Shown here: in pieces, positions 31,959-35,842 of the stretch
How the letters are laid out: each line of letters starts with the position of its first letter
Numbering within the stretch: the stretch's first letter is position 1
From: Reyranella sp.
GTDB taxonomy: Bacteria; Pseudomonadota; Alphaproteobacteria; Reyranellales; Reyranellaceae
Direction of reading: 5' to 3'
NCBI GenBank assembly: GCA_030684475.1
Contig: JAUXWB010000211.1
Span: 1 to 35,842 of the forward strand
Length of the DNA stretch: 35,842 nucleotides
Notes under the pieces: model-generated
What the model was told of the DNA's origin: nothing
Databases searched by the model: none
What the model saw: only the letters and a program-made list of their open reading frames with translations
Program-made: the position numbers and the translations under genes

Positions 31959-32671
31959 TTGGCCGCCGCCGCTCCCAGGAAGGCGCGGAAGAGCTTCGCG
32001 TCGCCCTCGGAGATCAGGAACTCCGGATGCCACTGCACGCCGATGCAGAAACGGTAGCGTGGCGCCTCTATACCTTCGATGACGCCATCGGGTGCCGTGG
32101 CGTTCACGATCACGCCCTCGGGCGCGTCGGCCGCCGCCTGGTGATGGGCGCTGTTCACCGGCAGCTCGTCGGCGCCCACGATGCCGTGCAGTTGCGTGCC
32201 GCGCGCCACCTTGACCAGATGGCCGGCTTCGTCGCGCGGGTTGGGTTGCTCATGGGCGAGCGAGTCGGCGATCGAATCGGGAATGTGCTGGATCAGCTTG
32301 CCGCCCAGCACGACGTGCAGGAGCTGCTGGCCGCCGCAGATGCCCAGGACCGGCTTGTTCTGCTCAAGGGCGCCCTTGGTTACGCCGAACTCGAACGCCG
32401 TGCGGCGGTCCTTGGTGATCACCGTGGCGTGGCGCGCGCCACCGCCATAGTAGGAGGGATCGACGTCGAAGGCGCCGCCGGTCACCACCAGCGCGTCGAT
32501 ACGCTCGAGATAGTCGGCGACCCGGTCGGGCTCGTGCGGCAGGGCGACGGCCAGACCACCCGCCGCGTCGATCGCGTCGAGGTAGTTTTGCCGCAGCGCA
32601 TACCAGGGGAACTTGGAGTAACCGCCGGGCTTTTCAGCATCCAGGGTCACGCCGATCAGGGGACGGGGCAT
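31955..32671 (-). CDS. Class I glutamine amidotransferase, gamma-Glu-GABA hydrolase-like
   Basis: 238 aa. The nucleophile elbow is PVLGICGGQQLLHVVLGG and the His-Glu pair is in CIGVQWHPEFLI. The N-terminal RPLIGVTLDAEKPGGYSKFPWYALRQNYLDAIDAAGG is a longer peptidase C26 opening. This places it in the PuuD/YvdE group that splits gamma-glutamyl amides such as gamma-glutamyl-GABA. No polyamine genes are nearby, so the substrate is uncertain. It is 40 bases after the acyl-CoA dehydrogenase gene on the same strand and overlaps rluB. Confidence 0.92.
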   Translation of the reverse strand: MPRPLIGVTLDAEKPGGYSKFPWYALRQNYLDAIDAAGGLAVALPHEPDRVADYLERIDALVVTGGAFDVDPSYYGGGARHATVITKDRRTAFEFGVTKGALEQNKPVLGICGGQQLLHVVLGGKLIQHIPDSIADSLAHEQPNPRDEAGHLVKVARGTQLHGIVGADELPVNSAHHQAAADAPEGVIVNATAPDGVIEGIEAPRYRFCIGVQWHPEFLISEGDAKLFRAFLGAAAAK

Positions 32672-32710
32672 GGCCGGGAGAATAGCACATATCCGCCGCC
32701 GCGGCGGAGC

Positions 32711-33970
32711 CTACGACGACACGGTATTCCTCGGCACGTCCTTGAAGGGTTTGGAGGTATCGACACTCGCCTCCTTGGGCATCTTCAGGACGCGCTCGGA
32801 GATGATGTTGCGCTGGATCTCGTCGGTGCCGCCGGCGATCGAGGTCGCGGGGACCGAGACCAGGATCTCGGCAATCACGCCCTCCATCGGGCTGTCGGCG
32901 CCGCTCAGGAGCGCGTCGGCGCCGGTGATATAAGTGTGCACCCGCGCCGCCTGGCGCGCGACGTGGCTCGACACCAGCTTGCCGAGCGATCCCTCGGGCC
33001 CCTGCGGCTTACCCTGGTCCTGTGCCGCCCGGGCGCGGCGCGCCGTCCATTCCGCCGCCTTCGACAGGCTCAAGAGCTTGGCGATCTCCTGGCGGATGAC
33101 CGGATCGTTGATCTTGCCGGTCTCCCGGGCACGCTGCATCACGAGGTCGACGCGGCCAGCGCGCTGCGGATACCACTTGTAGGGCTCCATCGTGGTCGCG
33201 ATCTCGGCCCGCTCCTCCTCGTAGATGCGGCCCGTCTTCTGCGAGGCCTGCGCCCAGCTGCGCAGGCCGTCGGCGCCGCGGCGCTCGTGCATCAAGGTCG
33301 TGGTCGCCACCGTCCAACCGTCACCCACCTCGGAGACGAGGAACTCGGGCTCGACGATCGCGTCGGTGAAGAACACCTGGTTGAACGAGGCGTGGTTGTT
33401 CATCTGCTTCAGCGGATGGACCTGGACGCCGGGCTGTTTCATGTCGAGCACGAAATAGGCGAGGCCCTTGTGCTTGGGCACGTCCCAGTTGGCGCGGGCT
33501 AGCAGCAGTCCCCAGTGCGCCTTGTGCGCCGAGGTCGTCCAGACCTTCTGGCCGTTGATCACCCATTTGTTGCCCTGCCGGTCGGCGCGGGTGACGGCAC
33601 CCGCCATGTCCGAGCCACTGCCGGGTTCGCTGAAGAGCTGGCACCAGGTGTCCTCGCCCGTCAGGATTCGCTTCAGGAACTTCTCCTTATGCAGGTCGGT
33701 GCCGTGGTCGAGGATCGTGGCGGCGGCCAGGGTGCGGATGCCGGCCTTGGCGACGCCGACGGCGCCGGCGCGGGCAAACTCCTCGTCGACCACCGAATTG
33801 AACTTCACCGGCAGGCCGCGGCCGTACCATTGCTTGGGCCAATGCGGCGCGCCCCAGCCCGAGTCGCAGAGCTTGAGGCGCCATTCGACGAGGCCGAGCT
33901 CGGGGTTCCAGTTGGCGTTCAGCCAGGCGCGGACTTCAGCGCGGACAGAGTCTTCGGTGGGGTCGGTCAT
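32711..33970 (-). CDS. Acyl-CoA dehydrogenase, probable catalytic subunit
   Basis: 419 aa. FSEPGSGSDMAGAVTRA and VWTTSAHKAHWGLLLAR are the acyl-CoA/FAD middle-domain motifs, and AGGTDEIQRNIISERVL is the C-terminal FAD motif. At the usual catalytic position (YEGT) it has Gly, but a Glu lies in helix G, TLMHERRG (E229), as in isovaleryl-CoA dehydrogenase. So this subunit probably keeps the base. It follows the second dehydrogenase gene by 25 bases and is likely to form a heteromer with it. Substrate unknown; such pairs serve steroid side chains and branched or cyclic acids. Confidence 0.92.
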   Translation of the reverse strand: MTDPTEDSVRAEVRAWLNANWNPELGLVEWRLKLCDSGWGAPHWPKQWYGRGLPVKFNSVVDEEFARAGAVGVAKAGIRTLAAATILDHGTDLHKEKFLKRILTGEDTWCQLFSEPGSGSDMAGAVTRADRQGNKWVINGQKVWTTSAHKAHWGLLLARANWDVPKHKGLAYFVLDMKQPGVQVHPLKQMNNHASFNQVFFTDAIVEPEFLVSEVGDGWTVATTTLMHERRGADGLRSWAQASQKTGRIYEEERAEIATTMEPYKWYPQRAGRVDLVMQRARETGKINDPVIRQEIAKLLSLSKAAEWTARRARAAQDQGKPQGPEGSLGKLVSSHVARQAARVHTYITGADALLSGADSPMEGVIAEILVSVPATSIAGGTDEIQRNIISERVLKMPKEASVDTSKPFKDVPRNTVSS

Positions 33971-33995
33971 GGTGATCTCCTTACGCCCAAACTCA

Positions 33996-35111
33996 TCACG
34001 CCCAAGACTGCATCATCAGCTCGCGATGATAATTCGCGTCGCCGAACAGGATCTCCGAGCTCTTGGCACGCTTGAACCAGAGATGGGTGTCGTTGTCCCA
34101 GGTGAAGCCGATGCCGCCGTGCATCTGCACGGCGTGGATCGCCGTCTGCAGATAGGCCTCGGCTGCCGTCGCCTTGGCGAGCGAGGCGACGGCCGGCATG
34201 TCTTCGTCGCCCTCGTCGAGGGCGGCGGCGGCATAGTAGGCGGCGGACTTGGCCATCTCGACGTCGACCAGCATGTCGGCCGCCTTGTTCTTGGTGGTCT
34301 GGAACGAGGCGATGGAGCGGCCGAACTGCATGCGCATCTTCACATAGTCGAGCGCGTCCTCGCGCAGCCGCTCGGCGCCGCCCACCATCTCGTTGGCGAG
34401 GCAGACGATCACCTGCTGCATGGTCTTGGTGAAGACTGCAGCCGCCTTGCCCTCGGTGCCTAGAAGCTTGCCCTCGACGTCCTTGAACTCGAGTCGCGCG
34501 AGCTTGCGCGTCTCGTCCATGGTCTTGAGCAGAGTGCGCGTGAGACCTTTGGCGTGGCCATCGACGGTGTAGAAGGAGAGGCCGTCATCGCCCCTGGAGC
34601 CGGGCTTGCGCGCCAGCACGACGATCAGATCGGCCGTATGTCCATCGAGCACGAAGCTCTTGGTGCCGCTCAGGCGATTGCCTTGAGCGGTCAATGCGAC
34701 CGACGCCGCATCGTTCTGGCCGCCCAACTCGGAGAAGGCGAGTGTTGCCGTCACGTCACCGGATGCGATTTTCGGCAGCAGCGCCTTCTTCTCGGCCTCG
34801 GTGCCGGCATTCAGGATCGCCGTGGTGGCCAGCGCGGCGGTCGAGAAAAAGGGTGCGCATAGGAGGCTGCGGCCCATTTCCTCCAGCACGATCCCGAGTT
34901 CGCCATAGCCGAAGCCTGCGCCGCCATAGGCCTCCGGAATATGCACCGCGCTGAGGCCCATTTCCTGATTGAGCTTCTTCCAGCCCTCGCGGTCGAAGCC
35001 CTGCTCGGTCGCCATCAGGCGCCGCACTTCCTTGGTGGGCGACCGCGCCTCCAGCGCGCGCCGCAGGCTGGTGCGAAACTCGTCCTGCTCCGGCGTGAAG
35101 CTGAACCGCAT
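33996..35111 (-). CDS. Acyl-CoA dehydrogenase, probable non-catalytic partner
   Basis: 371 aa from ATG at 35111, with a strong GGGGAGGAG upstream. IPEAYGGAGFGYGELGIVLEEMGR, FSELGGQNDAASVALTAQGNR and HGGIGFTWDNDTHLWFKRAK mark the family. Neither Glu position is kept: helix G reads TMQQVIVCLANEMVG and the C-terminal loop lacks the YEGT Glu. This is the pattern of the inactive or FAD-poor subunit of alpha2beta2 dehydrogenases known from steroid and cholate degradation. It precedes the other subunit. The frame is open past 35111, but the ribosome site and MRFSFTPEQ opening fix the start. Confidence 0.9.
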   Translation of the reverse strand: MRFSFTPEQDEFRTSLRRALEARSPTKEVRRLMATEQGFDREGWKKLNQEMGLSAVHIPEAYGGAGFGYGELGIVLEEMGRSLLCAPFFSTAALATTAILNAGTEAEKKALLPKIASGDVTATLAFSELGGQNDAASVALTAQGNRLSGTKSFVLDGHTADLIVVLARKPGSRGDDGLSFYTVDGHAKGLTRTLLKTMDETRKLARLEFKDVEGKLLGTEGKAAAVFTKTMQQVIVCLANEMVGGAERLREDALDYVKMRMQFGRSIASFQTTKNKAADMLVDVEMAKSAAYYAAAALDEGDEDMPAVASLAKATAAEAYLQTAIHAVQMHGGIGFTWDNDTHLWFKRAKSSEILFGDANYHRELMMQSWA

Positions 35112-35162
35112 GGCTACTCCTCCCCATATCGCGACGCTCTTCTTGCCGCTATTTTCCCCCTT

Positions 35163-35621
35163 ATGAGCGGTCCGGCAAGAACCTCCCCCATGGAACGCGC
35201 GCTGGGCGTGGCGCGTGCAGCCGCAGAGCGGGGCGAGGTGCCGATCGGCTGCGTGATCGTCGGACCGGACGGCGCCGTGCTGGCCGAGGCGGGCAACCGC
35301 ACCGAGGCCGATCGCGATCCCACGGCCCATGCCGAGCTGCTGGCGATCCGCGCGGCGGCGCAAAAACTCGGCTCGCCGCGGCTGGTCGGCTGCGACCTCT
35401 ATGTCACGCTCGAGCCCTGCCCGATGTGTGCCCAGGCGATTTCCTTCGCGCGTCTGCGGCGCGTCTATTGGGGTGCGTCGGATCCCAAGGGCGGCGGCGT
35501 CGAGCACGGCCCGCGCATCTTCGATCAGCCGACCTGCCATCACCGGCCCGAACTCTATCCCGGCGTGGGCGAGGTCGAGGCGGCCGAGCTACTGCGGGCG
35601 TTCTTCCGCGAACGTCGCTGA
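35163..35621 (+). CDS. tadA: tRNA adenosine(34) deaminase TadA
   Basis: 152 aa from ATG at 35163. The zinc site has TAHAELLAIR (H-A-E, catalytic Glu) and PCPMCAQAI (P-C-x-x-C). The Ala-rich opening AARAAAERGEVPIGCVIV-like and the tail PELYPGVGEVEAAELLRAFFRERR match TadA. It converts A34 to inosine in tRNA-Arg(ACG), letting one tRNA read three codons. Divergent from the dehydrogenase pair (51-base gap) and overlapping the 3' end of queG by 33 bases on the opposite strand. Confidence 0.96.
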   Translation: MSGPARTSPMERALGVARAAAERGEVPIGCVIVGPDGAVLAEAGNRTEADRDPTAHAELLAIRAAAQKLGSPRLVGCDLYVTLEPCPMCAQAISFARLRRVYWGASDPKGGGVEHGPRIFDQPTCHHRPELYPGVGEVEAAELLRAFFRERR

Positions 35622-35842
35622 CCACTCGGCGCGTACGCTCTCGTCGCTCTCCGTCGTCGTCCGCCCCCGGCGTGTAAAGTCGAGGGGCGCCAGTTGCGCG
35701 AGTGCCCAGACGGCGGCGCCGCGCACCAGCGGCGAGGCATCGACGAGCAGCCGTTCGACGGCAGGCAGCGCCGTTTCACGCGCACCGCTGTTGCCCAGCG
35801 CATAGGCGACGTTCCTGACGAAGCGGTCGCGGCCGATGCGCT
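35589..35842 (-). CDS. queG: Epoxyqueuosine reductase, C-terminal fragment (runs off the window)
   Basis: 84 codons enter from the window edge and end at TAG 35589. RDRFVRNVAYALGNSG and VERLLVDASPLVRGAAVWALAQL are the HEAT-like C-terminal region of QueG, the cobalamin and Fe-S enzyme that finishes queuosine synthesis at tRNA position 34. The tail of about 33 residues (TRRGRTTTESDES onward) is polar and low in complexity. The last 33 bases overlap the tadA 3' end in antisense. The catalytic and Fe-S parts lie outside the window. Confidence 0.88.
   Translation of the reverse strand, partial: RIGRDRFVRNVAYALGNSGARETALPAVERLLVDASPLVRGAAVWALAQLAPLDFTRRGRTTTESDESVRAEWSATFAEERPQ

Noticed and set aside
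1-35842. CRISPR array, insertion sequence or rRNA operon
   Set aside because: No regularly spaced repeats, transposase motifs or rRNA sequence were seen on either strand.

Overview
The window is chromosomal DNA from a high-GC alphaproteobacterium. The block maoC-like, ribF, ileS, lspA, DUF3035 lipoprotein, two M16 peptidases, pgi, mutL has an alphaproteobacterial (Rhodospirillales-like) look. MutL carries an endonuclease motif, and a perfect GTTC-N7-GTTC site (the alphaproteobacterial LexA motif) is present. A Reyranella-like source is only a guess. Genes are packed tightly, with many 4-base stop/start overlaps and several GTG or TTG starts.

Layout. 1-242: start of polA (minus, runs off the edge). 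383-1106: a phage-terminase-small-subunit-like DNA-binding gene whose promoter holds the SOS-type box, a palindrome and an 18-bp tandem duplication. 1251-3299: a CHAD protein and a His-rich CobW-type GTPase (minus). 3494-4133: a flavin reductase and tRNA-Gln(UUG). 4140-6320: a stretch of visibly lower GC next to the tRNA, with a small secreted protein, a serine hydrolase and a relic P-loop kinase; it looks like accessory DNA. 6319-9473 (minus): LysR regulator, DUF488, nnrS behind an FNR/NnrR-like box, and DUF1304. 9571-13013 (plus, divergent from lysR): TSUP permease, two hotdog thioesterases, a haloacid-dehalogenase-like HAD protein and a D-threonine aldolase/D-serine dehydratase-type enzyme, a probable small catabolic operon.

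13024-17192: a GST-like protein divergent from a WYL regulator with a perfect operator-like dyad on its start codon, an ArsR regulator, DUF6285, an APH-type phosphotransferase and a MaoC hydratase. 17200-28569 (plus): ribF, ileS, lspA, DUF3035 lipoprotein, an M16 pair (the first with an apparent CTG start), pgi, mutL and a secreted protein coupled to mutL. 28572-35111 (minus): two acyl-CoA dehydrogenases (probably one heteromeric enzyme), class-I glutamine amidotransferase, RluB-type pseudouridine synthase, rsmD, histidine phosphatase and a MATE exporter. 35163-35842: tadA overlapping the convergent end of queG; both enzymes act on tRNA wobble position 34.

Most of the window is ordinary housekeeping sequence. 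The parts least explained by known annotation are the SOS-box terminase-like gene beside polA, the low-GC island at tRNA-Gln, the LysR-linked TSUP/thioesterase/HAD/PLP operon, and the CTG-started M16 peptidase. All functions are read from motifs by eye; no search was run.
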